Assembly: GCA_043733485.1 (NCBI GenBank) | Contig: JAYTGN010000112.1 | Span: 1-16,073 of the forward strand | From: Urbifossiella sp043733485 | Lineage (GTDB): Bacteria > Planctomycetota > Planctomycetia > Gemmatales > Gemmataceae | Direction: 5' to 3' | Length of the DNA: 16,073 bases | Shown here: positions 1-7,036 of the stretch, in pieces | Layout: the number at the start of each line of letters is the position of its first letter | Position numbering within the stretch: position 1 is the first letter of the stretch | Notes under the pieces: model-generated | The model's input: only the letters and a program-made list of their open reading frames with translations | What the model was told of the DNA's origin: nothing | Databases searched by the model: none | Made by a program: the position numbers and the translations under genes

Positions 1-25
1 GTAGAGAACGGAAGTTGAGGCGGAA

Positions 26-97
26 TCTGGGCGATAAACGGTAATCTGGGCAGTTTCACTACCCTCGTGGCATCGGGTTTCAGCCAGGGTGATCTAG
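26..97 (+). repeat. Degenerate ~70-bp dispersed repeat, copy 1
   Basis: This segment aligns, with a few small gaps, to the reverse complement of 15976-16041 at the other end of the window. Shared blocks in order are TCTGGGCG, TCTGG with CA, TTC, GTGGCA, GG-TTC and a 15-base identical block GCCAGGGTGATCTAG at 83-97. The two copies face each other as an inverted pair about 16 kb apart. Read in one frame, both end with W-H-x-x-S-A-R-V-I-stop. Read in another frame, both give G-F-x-Q-G-D-L and stay open into the adjacent gene. The element could be a non-coding dispersed repeat, an upstream regulatory cassette or the decayed end of a mobile element's coding region. The alignment is visible directly; the nature of the element is not known. 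Confidence 0.6.
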
Positions 98-1425
98 CCA
101 TCGTAGTCGCGATCGTGGAGGGCAAGGAAGTCGGCCGCATCGAGGTTCGCATTCCCGTTCGCGATCCGGCTGGAGTCGCTTCGGCCGATCCTTCGTCCGT
201 CGTCATCACGCCGCCGGCACTCGCCGAAGACAAGGTCGTGAAGAAGCTCCCGGATGCGTTCGGCGATGTGGTACTCGGTGGCGGCGGGCGCTACCTCATC
301 TTCCACCTGCCGAAGCTCAAGAAGTTGGCCGTGTTCGACGTGAGCGAAGCTCGCGTGACGAAGTACATCCCGCTCACCGAGGACAAGGTCGCCTTTGCCG
401 CGGGGCTCGGTTCCATCATCGTCGGCTTGCCGATCGCGAACCGCCTGGAGCGATGGAGCCTGACCACATTCGAGCGCGAGAAGACCGCACCGCCTCCGTT
501 CAAGGAGGACATCAAGACCGTCTTGATGGGCCACGGTTCCGAGGGGCCGGTGGTGGTGAACGGATACTTCTTGGATCCGACCACGTTCCGCCAGTTGCCC
601 ATCGTCGACGACAAGGGAAGCGAGCGAATTTGGGGGGCGGGCGACGGCCGCATTCCGTCCGGCGACGGCAGCGTGTTCTCGGCGTGGAACACGCGTTACT
701 CGCCGGATACGGCGACCGCGTTCGTGCTGGAAGGCGGCACCGTGAAGCGCTACGACGAGGGCGGCCTGCACCACGTGATCGCGGGTCCGGACGGCAAGAC
801 GGTCTATTCCGCGAAGGGCTTCACTTCCCGCACCTTGAAGCGAGCCGAGGCGGACGACGCCACCTACGGCTACTGCCTGCCCGCCGTGCGCGGCGACTAC
901 TTCCTCGCGCTCACCACCGCGGAGGGCGGCAAAGGCGGCGGCTTCACCGTCTACCTCCGCGGCCTCAAACAACCCATCGCGAAGATGGACAAGGCCGACC
1001 ACGGTGTCTCCTTCGATGGCTGGGACCGCGAGGAATTCGGACCCTGGCGGCGGGTGTTCTTGGTTCCCGATGCGAAGGTGATCGTGGTGCTCCCCGCAAG
1101 CAACGATCAACTGATCCTCCACAGGTTCGATCCCGACGCGGCCCTCGAAAAGTCGGGCCTCGACTACCTTTTAATCACCTCGCGGCCGCCGGATAGCATT
1201 AAGGCAGGCACCGCGTTCAGCTATCCCATCAAAGTGAAGTCGAAGAATCCGGATGTCGCGTTCAAACTCGATTCCGGGCCCAAGGGCATGGAGGTGTCCA
1301 AGGCTGGCGTGTTGACGTGGCCCGTGCCGGCCGATGCGGCGGGAGACCACGAAGTGATCCTGACCGTCTCCAACGCGGGAGGCCAGGAAGTCTTCCACAC
1401 CTTCACGATCCGAATCGCAAAGTGA
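67..1425 (+). CDS. Beta-propeller-like protein with C-terminal Ig-like domain, probably 5'-truncated
   Basis: I do not recognise a named family. The 452-residue product has a long central part rich in G-x-x-L/V strands, aromatic residues and surface D/K pairs, as expected of WD40/YVTN-like beta-propeller repeats (about residues 60-360). Its last ~80 residues (about 373-452, starting near ITSRPPDSIKAGTAFSYPI) resemble a putative Ig domain of the He_PIG/cadherin-like type, including the G-x-L-T-W turn. It is therefore probably a binding or scaffold protein. There is no signal peptide, no ribosome binding site before the GTG at 67, and an in-frame stop at 16-18. The first ~10 codons fall inside the dispersed repeat at 26-97, so the true N-terminus may be missing; the GTG at 115 is an alternative start without a good ribosome binding site. 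It ends 67 bases before the zinc-ribbon gene. Confidence 0.7.
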   Translation: MASGFSQGDLAIVVAIVEGKEVGRIEVRIPVRDPAGVASADPSSVVITPPALAEDKVVKKLPDAFGDVVLGGGGRYLIFHLPKLKKLAVFDVSEARVTKYIPLTEDKVAFAAGLGSIIVGLPIANRLERWSLTTFEREKTAPPPFKEDIKTVLMGHGSEGPVVVNGYFLDPTTFRQLPIVDDKGSERIWGAGDGRIPSGDGSVFSAWNTRYSPDTATAFVLEGGTVKRYDEGGLHHVIAGPDGKTVYSAKGFTSRTLKRAEADDATYGYCLPAVRGDYFLALTTAEGGKGGGFTVYLRGLKQPIAKMDKADHGVSFDGWDREEFGPWRRVFLVPDAKVIVVLPASNDQLILHRFDPDAALEKSGLDYLLITSRPPDSIKAGTAFSYPIKVKSKNPDVAFKLDSGPKGMEVSKAGVLTWPVPADAAGDHEVILTVSNAGGQEVFHTFTIRIAK

Positions 1426-1492
1426 ACTGCCCGACCTTGGCCGCTTCCATTACAAAAGATCGGGAGCATTCCCCTTTGCGCGGAGATCGCTG

Positions 1493-2995
1493 GTGGCCAT
1501 TGCGTCTTGTCCGAAGTGTGCGACGAAGTTGAAGGTGCCCGACGGCGCGTCGGCGTCCGTGCGCTGCCCGAAGTGCCAGACCGTATTCAAAACGAACCCG
1601 CCGGCGCAGCCGGCATTCGAGGTCGTGGACGAGGCTCCGCCGAAGCCGGCACCCCGGCCGAGCGCGGCGGCGAAACCCGCACCCAAACCGGCCTCGCCCG
1701 CCGACGATTTTGAAGTTGTGGACGAAGCCCCCGCCAAAAAGAAGGTCGTCGCCAAGACCGACCTGGACGACGACGAGGATCGCCCGCGCAAGAAGCGCAG
1801 CCGCGACGACGACGACGACGACGATGATGACCGGCCGCGCAGCAAGAAGCGCAGTCGCGACGATGACGACGACGACGATGATCGGCCCCGCAAGAGCAAG
1901 CGCTCCAGCCGCGACGACATCGGCTACGCGCCCCCCGGTAAGGGGAGCAAGATTGGGCTGGCCCGCGTCGGCGTTCTGCTCGTCCTGATTTCGCTCGGCC
2001 TCTATGCCGGTAGCGTGGCGCTCCAGGTACTCTTCATTCTCATCGCCCTCATCGGCGGCGTGATTCCCGGAGGCCTGACCCTCACCACGGGCATCCTCGG
2101 GCTGTTGAACTGGATCGTCGGGCTCGTCGGGCTCGGGTTCTGCATCGCCTCGCCGAAGGGCCGCGGGCTCGCCATTGCCGCGCTCTCGGTCGCCGCCGTT
2201 CACCTGATCCTCGCCTTGATCGTGGTCAACGATGGCGATTCCATCATCGGCTCCAACCTCGCGGTGCCGGTGCTCTCCAGCTTCAATCGCAGCGAGAACG
2301 TCCAAAGCCTCTCCAAGGAGTTGCAGAAGGAAGAGTCCAAGAACCCCGGGAGCGCCCGCGCCAAGGAACTCCGGGAGGACCTCAAATCGTACCAGGACGA
2401 TTCGCGGGCAGACGGACTCGTCTTCGGCGAGGGAACTTCCTCTCGCTCCAGTATGCGGTGGGGCGATCTCACGACGCTGCAACCGCACTTCGACAAACTG
2501 ATCGCGGTTCTCTCGTACAGTTCCAAGCTATTCAGCAAATTCCTGCTGGGCATGTTTTGCGGCATGGCGGAACTCGCCCGTTTGATTCTCATCTGCCTCC
2601 TGCTCGGATGGCTGGCCGGCGCGGCGCGGGAGTACGGCGCGGAATCGAAAGCCAAGATCGGCTGGATCGCCACGGCGAGCGCGAGCGGCGCTTGCCTGCT
2701 GATCATGCTGCTGGCGGTGGTGATGGCGGAGAGTGCGGCCAAGGATGCCGTGAAGGCGGCGAGTGCCGATTTCTCGACGGTGCAATCCGAAGCCGATTTC
2801 GTAAAGCTCCGCGAGAAGCAGACCTCGGCGGCCCGCGCCCCGATCCGCTGGTACGCCATCGGCGAACTCTTGGTGATGATGCTGCACGCGGGTACGGTGG
2901 TGATGCCCGGACTCGCCGCGATGCAGATTTACTCGGCGACGCGCGGTGTCGGCAATCGCGGTAACACTCGATCCCGCATCCGCGACGACGACTGA
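1493..2995 (+). CDS. MJ0042-type zinc-ribbon, charged-linker, multi-pass membrane protein
   Basis: Function is unknown. The 500-residue protein starts with a zinc ribbon of the MJ0042 finger type: Cys6 and Cys9 in CPKC, then Cys25 and Cys28 in CPKC, separated by the K-V-P-D-G stretch typical of the family. A Pro/Ala linker follows with FEVVDEAP occurring twice (residues 42-49 and 73-80). Next comes an acidic/basic tandem repeat (about 91-142). Hydrophobic segments suggest at least five or six membrane spans, near 156-190, 197-220, 226-246, 345-375, 392-412 and 455-480, with a soluble section about 265-335. GTG 1493 is chosen as start because GGAG lies about 7 bases upstream and the zinc ribbon begins at once. 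The ribbon plus linker is probably cytoplasmic and may bind protein or nucleic acid. It is paralogous to the next gene, sharing a G-I-L-G-L-x-N-W-I core. Confidence 0.85.
   Translation: MAIASCPKCATKLKVPDGASASVRCPKCQTVFKTNPPAQPAFEVVDEAPPKPAPRPSAAAKPAPKPASPADDFEVVDEAPAKKKVVAKTDLDDDEDRPRKKRSRDDDDDDDDDRPRSKKRSRDDDDDDDDRPRKSKRSSRDDIGYAPPGKGSKIGLARVGVLLVLISLGLYAGSVALQVLFILIALIGGVIPGGLTLTTGILGLLNWIVGLVGLGFCIASPKGRGLAIAALSVAAVHLILALIVVNDGDSIIGSNLAVPVLSSFNRSENVQSLSKELQKEESKNPGSARAKELREDLKSYQDDSRADGLVFGEGTSSRSSMRWGDLTTLQPHFDKLIAVLSYSSKLFSKFLLGMFCGMAELARLILICLLLGWLAGAAREYGAESKAKIGWIATASASGACLLIMLLAVVMAESAAKDAVKAASADFSTVQSEADFVKLREKQTSAARAPIRWYAIGELLVMMLHAGTVVMPGLAAMQIYSATRGVGNRGNTRSRIRDDD
1763..1918 (+). 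repeat. In-frame Asp-run / Arg-Lys tandem repeat
   Basis: Within the zinc-ribbon membrane protein, about three units of an R-P-R-x-K-(K)-R-S-(S)-R block alternate with Asp runs of about nine and eight residues. At DNA level this is a GAC/GAT triplet tract interrupted by similar Arg/Lys codons. It encodes a polyampholyte linker between the zinc ribbon and the first membrane segment. The mix of GAC and GAT codons shows the runs are not a pure triplet repeat, but slippage-driven length change is plausible. Confidence 0.85.
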
Positions 2996-3015
2996 TCGAG
3001 TGGCACGGACATTCC

Positions 3016-3058
3016 TGGCTGAGTGGGATTCGAACCCACGGAAAGTTGCACGTGCTAC
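3016..3058 (-). other. tRNA 3'-half-like relic (T-arm plus variable-arm-like sequence)
   Basis: On the minus strand, 3039 to 3023 reads GTGGGTTCGAATCCCAC. This is a perfect T-arm with a 5-bp stem, a TTCGAAT loop and the G53-C61 closing pair. It is followed by TCAGCCA. The preceding bases, ending GTGCAACTTTCC, recall the variable arm and T-arm junction of class II (serine-type) tRNAs. No partner for the acceptor strand (TGGCTGA) and no anticodon or D arm is present in the next 100 bases, which are coding sequence of the following gene. It is therefore at most a fragment, for example a decayed integration site or a rearrangement scar. Chance is possible. Confidence 0.35.
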
Positions 3059-4194
3059 TCACCTGTCCGACTTGCGGCAGCGGGCTCGAAGTGCCGGATG
3101 GCACGACGGCCCACGTGCGCTGTCCGGCGTGCCGCTCGGTGTTCGCGGCCGCCGCCGGGCTCGCACCGATTGCGCCCGTGTTCGCGGCCCCACCACCTCC
3201 CGCGCCACTTCCTGTTCCCAAGCCCGCACCCCGTCCGCGCGTTGTGGACCAAGACGAAGACGAGCCGCGGAACGCGAACCGCGATGGCGTGCCGGACGCC
3301 GAGACTCAGGCCCAACCGCGCCGTCGGCCTCCGAAATCCAAGATGACTCTTGAAGAGCGGCGCGCCCAACGCGCCGCCTTTGCACGAGGCGCGTATGGAG
3401 CCCGGATCATTCAGATCTCGCTCTTCTTCTACATTCCCGGCGTGCTCTTCGTGCCGCTCCACCAGATCGTCGCGGAGATCACGAAGGGCGACGTGCCGTA
3501 CATCCTCATCATCGCGGGCATCCTCGGTCTCGCGAACTGGATTCTCGGCGCGATCGGCATCTCGCTCTGCCTCGCCGGCCCGCCGGTGCCCGGGCACTAC
3601 CGCTTCGGCGTCGCTGCCCTCATCGTCGCCTTCGTTCACGCCGTGCTGCTGCTGGCCGTGGTCGCCAAGACGAGTGCGAACGCCGACTATCGCGGCCTCG
3701 ACCGCGGGACCATGATGTGGGCCCAGATTGCCACGCAGTACGAAAGCCTCTCGTTCTACCTGGCCTACGTGCTCTACCCGGACGACATCCCGCTACGCCG
3801 CGCGGATACGATTCTGTCGTTCCTCACCGGCATCCTGGAGATGACGCGACTCATCTTGTTCCTGATGACGCTCGGCTGTTTAGCCCAGGCTGCCGGCGAC
3901 CGCGAACTGAGTGAAAATTGCACCCGCATGGCCGGCCGCGTCACCATCATTCCGGGGATGCTCGCTCTCGGAGTGCTCGCCTACAAGATCGTGGTGATCG
4001 AAACCGGCGCGGGCGGTGCCGGCATGGTGCTGTATTTGCTGAACTACATGTATCGCAGCATCACGCTCGTGGTGGCCGGAATTCTGGGCATGACGCTGCG
4101 CACGGTCGGCGATGTGGTCGAGGCGTGCGAGTCGCCATTTCAGATCGACCCCAGCGGTTCGAGCGAAGGCGTGGCGATGGTCGATTCGAAGTGA
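3052..4194 (+). CDS. MJ0042-type zinc-ribbon multi-pass membrane protein, paralog of the preceding gene
   Basis: Function is unknown. The protein has 380 residues from the GTG at 3052; an in-frame TTG at 3046 would add two. GTG is preferred because GGAAAG (3040-3045) lies six bases upstream. A zinc ribbon opens it: Cys5, Cys8, Cys24 and Cys27 in CPTC/CPAC with the L-E-V-P-D-G-T motif. A Pro-rich and charged linker follows (about 30-110). At least six hydrophobic segments occur, near 120-142, 152-178, 185-208, 255-280, 300-318 and 328-350. It shares the ribbon, the Pro-rich linker and a G-I-L-G-L-x-N-W-I core with the upstream gene but lacks its long Asp runs and its ~60-residue soluble loop. 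The paralogs are only 56 bases apart and probably co-transcribed. The start region overlaps the tRNA-like relic, so its upstream sequence may have been rearranged. Confidence 0.85.
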   Translation: MLLTCPTCGSGLEVPDGTTAHVRCPACRSVFAAAAGLAPIAPVFAAPPPPAPLPVPKPAPRPRVVDQDEDEPRNANRDGVPDAETQAQPRRRPPKSKMTLEERRAQRAAFARGAYGARIIQISLFFYIPGVLFVPLHQIVAEITKGDVPYILIIAGILGLANWILGAIGISLCLAGPPVPGHYRFGVAALIVAFVHAVLLLAVVAKTSANADYRGLDRGTMMWAQIATQYESLSFYLAYVLYPDDIPLRRADTILSFLTGILEMTRLILFLMTLGCLAQAAGDRELSENCTRMAGRVTIIPGMLALGVLAYKIVVIETGAGGAGMVLYLLNYMYRSITLVVAGILGMTLRTVGDVVEACESPFQIDPSGSSEGVAMVDSK

Positions 4195-4260
4195 ATACCG
4201 TTGACAAGTGCCGCGACTTCGGCCATGAGTGAAGGTATCGCCGTTGTCGAGGAGGTGGCC

Positions 4261-4668
4261 ATGTCCGCATTTACCGCGTCCGTTTTGGGGCTGGCGTTGT
4301 TCTCTCCGGTGCTCGCGCCAGTGCCGCCGGAACCGCAGCCCGATCCGTTCGCCAAAGGCTACCTCGGCATCTGGTTCGGCGGTAGCGGGCCGGATGCCAC
4401 GCTCGCCATCGACCGACTCGAACCGAACCAAGCCGCCGCCCGGTCCGGGCTCCGCCCCGGCGACGTTATCGTTCGCGTGAATCAGTTGCATCCACCCGGT
4501 ACGAAAGAAATGATCAGCCACGTGTGTACCTTCCGGCCCGGTGCCGTGATCGAGGTGGAAGTTCAGCGCGGCAGCGAGCGCAAGGTTTTCAAAGTGAAGC
4601 TCGGCACCCGCCCGCTCGACGTCGGCCGCTCGATCCCAAGTTATCCCGTGCCCCCTCCCGAAGAATGA
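4261..4668 (+). CDS. Small exported PDZ-domain protein
   Basis: The 135-residue product has an N-terminal hydrophobic stretch (residues 5-20) resembling a signal peptide, a Pro-rich spacer, and one PDZ domain of about residues 32-116. The domain shows the carboxylate-binding loop GYLGIWFG (33-40), the A-A-A-R-S-G-L-R-P-G-D-V-I core (58-70) and the R-P-G-A-V-I-E-V-E-V strand (92-101). The ATG at 4261 is chosen over the upstream in-frame TTG at 4201 because GGAGG lies just upstream and a signal peptide then follows directly. No protease domain is attached, unlike DegP/HtrA or Ctp proteins, so it is more likely an adaptor or peptide-binding protein outside the cytoplasm. It follows the zinc-ribbon gene by 66 bases on the same strand; a functional tie is not shown. 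Confidence 0.85.
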   Translation: MSAFTASVLGLALFSPVLAPVPPEPQPDPFAKGYLGIWFGGSGPDATLAIDRLEPNQAAARSGLRPGDVIVRVNQLHPPGTKEMISHVCTFRPGAVIEVEVQRGSERKVFKVKLGTRPLDVGRSIPSYPVPPPEE

Positions 4669-4671
4669 GCC

Positions 4672-4752
4672 GAAACCCGGATTCTGCCTTGGAAACCGGG
4701 TTTCTGTCACCCTGCGAGAAACCCGGTTTCCAAAGCAGAAACCGGGTTTCAG
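4672..4752. repeat. GAAACCGGGTTTC inverted-repeat cluster with perfect 17-bp hairpin
   Basis: Four copies of a near-palindromic unit around GAAACC(C/G)GGTTTC lie in this 110-base spacer, the first imperfect. The second and third form a perfect 17-bp inverted repeat: TTGGAAACCGGGTTTCT at 4689-4705 and its reverse complement at 4717-4733, with an 11-base loop. The fourth unit (4735-4752) could pair with the third as an alternative fold. No T-run follows, so a classic Rho-independent terminator is not shown. A dispersed REP-like element that may attenuate or stabilise the PDZ transcript is more likely. Confidence 0.8.
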
Positions 4753-4778
4753 CGCTTCCCCACCCTGGAGTCTCTCCC

Positions 4779-5192
4779 ATGATTCGCCTGATGCTCGCCG
4801 TCCCCGCGCTGCTCCTCGGCACCGTGCTGTTCGAAGCCCGTGCCGACGACGAAAACCCGATCGTCGCCCTCGTGAAGACGAAGATCAAAGACCCGAAGCA
4901 AGCCTTCGGCATGGCCGTCACGTTCAAGATCAAGGCCGGCAGCGAGAAGGAATTCGAAGCCGCGTTCGCACCCTGCGTGAAGGCCACTCGCAGGGAAGCG
5001 GGCTGCATCCTCTACACGTTCAATCGCGACGTGGATGAAGTGGGCACGTACGTGGTCTACGAACAATTCAAGAACATCGCGGGGCTCGAAGCCCACGCCA
5101 AGACCAGGCACGTCGAGGAGTTCTTGAAGAAGGCCGCGCCGATGTTCGACGGCGACCCCAAGGCGAAAGTGTTCGCAATCCTGGCCGAGTGA
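4779..5192 (+). CDS. Exported antibiotic-biosynthesis-monooxygenase (ABM/YgiN-like) domain protein
   Basis: The 137-residue product has an apparent signal peptide (residues 1-22, ending E-A-R-A before DDENP). One ferredoxin-like ABM fold follows, about 42-137. Diagnostic features are the opening F-x-I-K-A-G-S-E-K-E-F-E helix, R-E-A-G-C-I-L-Y (72-79), V-V-Y-E-Q-F (92-97) and the His-containing helix L-E-A-H-A-K-T-R-H (103-111). Family members such as YgiN act on quinols or polyketides without a metal or flavin, and many planctomycete members are of unknown substrate. ATG 4779 has TGGAG eight bases upstream. Export is inferred and is less common for this family. The gene ends one base before the recN stop codon on the other strand. 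Confidence 0.85.
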   Translation: MIRLMLAVPALLLGTVLFEARADDENPIVALVKTKIKDPKQAFGMAVTFKIKAGSEKEFEAAFAPCVKATRREAGCILYTFNRDVDEVGTYVVYEQFKNIAGLEAHAKTRHVEEFLKKAAPMFDGDPKAKVFAILAE

Positions 5193-5193
5193 G

Positions 5194-6885
5194 CTACTTC
5201 TTCCGCGCCGCCTTCAGCATCTCGGCGGCTTCCTTCCGCGTCGTCTCCGAACGCGACTCGCCCCGCAGCATGAGGGCGAGTTCCTCGATGCGGGCCGCGT
5301 CGGTCGTGAGGGCCGCGATGGTCGTCGCCGTCCGCTTCCCACTGCTCGATTTGCGAATCGTCCACTGGTAGGCGGCGAAGCAGGCGACCTGCGGCAAATG
5401 CGTGACGCAGAGCACCTGATGCGAGCGGCCGAGGCTGGCGAGCTTTTCGCCGAGCACGTCGCCGAGCCGCCCGCCGACGTTCGAGTCGATCTCGTCGAAC
5501 ACGACCAACGTGCGAACCGGATCGTGGGCCGCGAGTACCGTCTTGAGCGCGAGCATGGCCCGCGACAGTTCGCCGCCGCTGGCCACTTTGCGAAGCGGGC
5601 GGGCCGGTTCGCCGGGGTTTGCCGCGAGCATCAACTCGAGGTGTTCCGTTCCGCTCGCGGGCACATCCCCCTCGGCCGACAAAGGCACCGCCTCCAGCAC
5701 GGCATCGAGCTTCGCCTTGGGCATGCCGAGATCGGAGAGGTGCTTTTCGGCTTCGCCGACGAGTTTCTTCGCGACCTTGGCCCGCGCCTTGCCCAGCGTG
5801 GCCGCGGCATCTTGCAACTCCGCGAAGGCTTTCTTCAATGCCTTCTCAATTCCCGCGAGGTCGTCTTCCTGCTTCTGGAACCCGGCCTCCTTCGCATCCA
5901 GCGAATCGCGGTACTCGAGGAGTTCGTCCGGCGTCTTCCCGTAGCGGGCTTGCAACTTCTTGAGGAACCCGAGGCGCGTTTCCACTTCACCAAGGCGCTC
6001 GGGGTCGGCCTCGAACCGCTCGGACAAATCGCGGCACGTCTCGGCCAAGTCTTCCACCTCGGGCCGCAGCGCTTCCAGCCGGGCCGCGACGGCCGCGACC
6101 TTTTCATCGAAGCCAGACCAGCGATGGCCTTCCTTGATGAGCCGGCCGAGCACCTCGACGGCGGAACCGTCATCGTCCGCGAGGCGGGCCGCGACGCTCC
6201 CCGTGAACTGAGCGAGGCTCTGCGCATGGGTCAGTCGATCGCGCTCCTTGGTGAGTGAAGGAACTTCGCCGGGCACGAGTTGGGCGCGGTCGAGGTCTTC
6301 GCGTTCGAAGCGAACCAGGGCGAGTTCGCGCTGCCGAGTTTGTCGCGCGTCGGAGAGTTCGCGGGCCGTTCGCCTCAGTTCCCGCACCCGCTCGGCCTTC
6401 ACCTCGTACTTCGCACGTAGGTCCGTGAGTTTGCCGAACGCATCGAGCAGGTCCAATTGGTACGCGGGTTGCAAGAGGGAGTAACTCTCGCGTTGGCCGT
6501 GAACGTCCACGAGCATTTCGCCGATCTTGCGAAGCGTGGCCACGGCGACCGGCAGATCGTTGACGAGCGCGGAACTGCGACCCGATCGCGAGAGCCGCCG
6601 GGTCAGGATGAGTTCATCTTCTTCAATGGTCGTTTGAAGGAGTTCGGCGGCAGCGGCTCGTTGCTCGGGCCGAGAGAGTTCAAACCGCCCGCTCACGCGG
6701 AGTTCGTCGGCCCCGGTACGTATGAGGTCGGCACTGCCGCGTTCGCCGAGAAGCAGGCCGAGTGCGCCGAGGAGCAGAGATTTGCCCGCTCCAGTTTCGC
6801 CGGTCCAGGCGCAGAAGCCCGCGTGCAGTTCGACCCGCACGTCTTCGATCAGGGCGAGGTTCTGGACGGCCAGTTCGCGCAACAT
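5194..6885 (-). CDS. recN: DNA repair ATPase RecN
   Basis: RecN is an SMC-like ATPase acting in double-strand break repair by recombination. The 563-residue length matches the family (about 550-570). Walker A is G-E-T-G-A-G-K-S at residues 29-36, preceded by the L-A-L-I-E-D-V start typical of RecN. The middle is a long coiled-coil region (about 150-380). The ABC signature is S-G-G-E-L-S-R at 436-442, Walker B ends V-V-F-D-E at 461-465, and the H-loop is T-H-L-P-Q-V around His496. The open frame runs upstream to 7950, but that extension reads through a REP-like repeat and antisense to dps, so ATG 6885 is taken as start; its ribosome binding site is weak. It converges with the ABM gene at its 3' end and diverges from dps at its 5' end. 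Confidence 0.97.
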   Translation of the reverse strand: MLRELAVQNLALIEDVRVELHAGFCAWTGETGAGKSLLLGALGLLLGERGSADLIRTGADELRVSGRFELSRPEQRAAAAELLQTTIEEDELILTRRLSRSGRSSALVNDLPVAVATLRKIGEMLVDVHGQRESYSLLQPAYQLDLLDAFGKLTDLRAKYEVKAERVRELRRTARELSDARQTRQRELALVRFEREDLDRAQLVPGEVPSLTKERDRLTHAQSLAQFTGSVAARLADDDGSAVEVLGRLIKEGHRWSGFDEKVAAVAARLEALRPEVEDLAETCRDLSERFEADPERLGEVETRLGFLKKLQARYGKTPDELLEYRDSLDAKEAGFQKQEDDLAGIEKALKKAFAELQDAAATLGKARAKVAKKLVGEAEKHLSDLGMPKAKLDAVLEAVPLSAEGDVPASGTEHLELMLAANPGEPARPLRKVASGGELSRAMLALKTVLAAHDPVRTLVVFDEIDSNVGGRLGDVLGEKLASLGRSHQVLCVTHLPQVACFAAYQWTIRKSSSGKRTATTIAALTTDAARIEELALMLRGESRSETTRKEAAEMLKAARKK

Positions 6886-6943
6886 GCAGGCATGGTACGC
6901 CGGTTCACCGGTCGGGTGAAGCCGAGCTGCGAGAAGGTCTTCA

Positions 6944-7036
6944 CCCTGGGAGCGCGGCCGTCCCGGCCGCATGCAGCTCCGGTGGTTGTGGCGAGCAACC
7001 GGCGATGTTGCGGCCGAGACGGCCGCGCTCCCAGGG
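6944..7036. repeat. REP-like long inverted repeat between recN and dps
   Basis: Two 28-base arms, 6944-6971 and 7009-7036, are reverse complements with one mismatch. They start CCCTGGGAGCGCGGCCGTC and continue into CGGCCGCA. The 37-base interior contains a further stem (GGTTG/CAACC) so the whole can fold as a branched hairpin. The GC-rich arm, whose conceptual translations give phrases such as G-R-D-G-R-A-P, is of a kind I associate with highly repeated intergenic elements of planctomycetes and related bacteria; copy number cannot be judged here. It lies about 58 bases upstream of recN and about 78 bases upstream of dps. Confidence 0.85.

Noticed and set aside
94..1122. 342-codon minus-strand frame opposite the first gene
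   Set aside because: Low-complexity Arg/His/Glu composition without motifs; the plus frame has a coherent propeller and Ig-like pattern.
1450..1920. Serine-rich minus-strand frame of 156 codons
   Set aside because: The Ser/Arg runs are the antisense reading of the GAC/GAT tract in the zinc-ribbon gene.
3000..3110. Complete tRNA gene on the minus strand
   Set aside because: Only the T-arm and adjoining bases fit. No acceptor partner, anticodon stem or D arm is found, and the region upstream on that strand is zinc-ribbon coding sequence.
4689..4733. Rho-independent terminator after the PDZ gene
   Set aside because: The hairpin is strong, but no T-run follows on either strand and similar units flank it, which fits a repeat element better.
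4672..4752. CRISPR array from the repeated GAAACCGGGTTTC units
   Set aside because: Units are short, alternate in orientation and lack uniform spacers; no cas gene is near.
5398..6258. 286-codon plus-strand frame opposite recN
   Set aside because: Antisense shadow of a certain gene, with no motifs.
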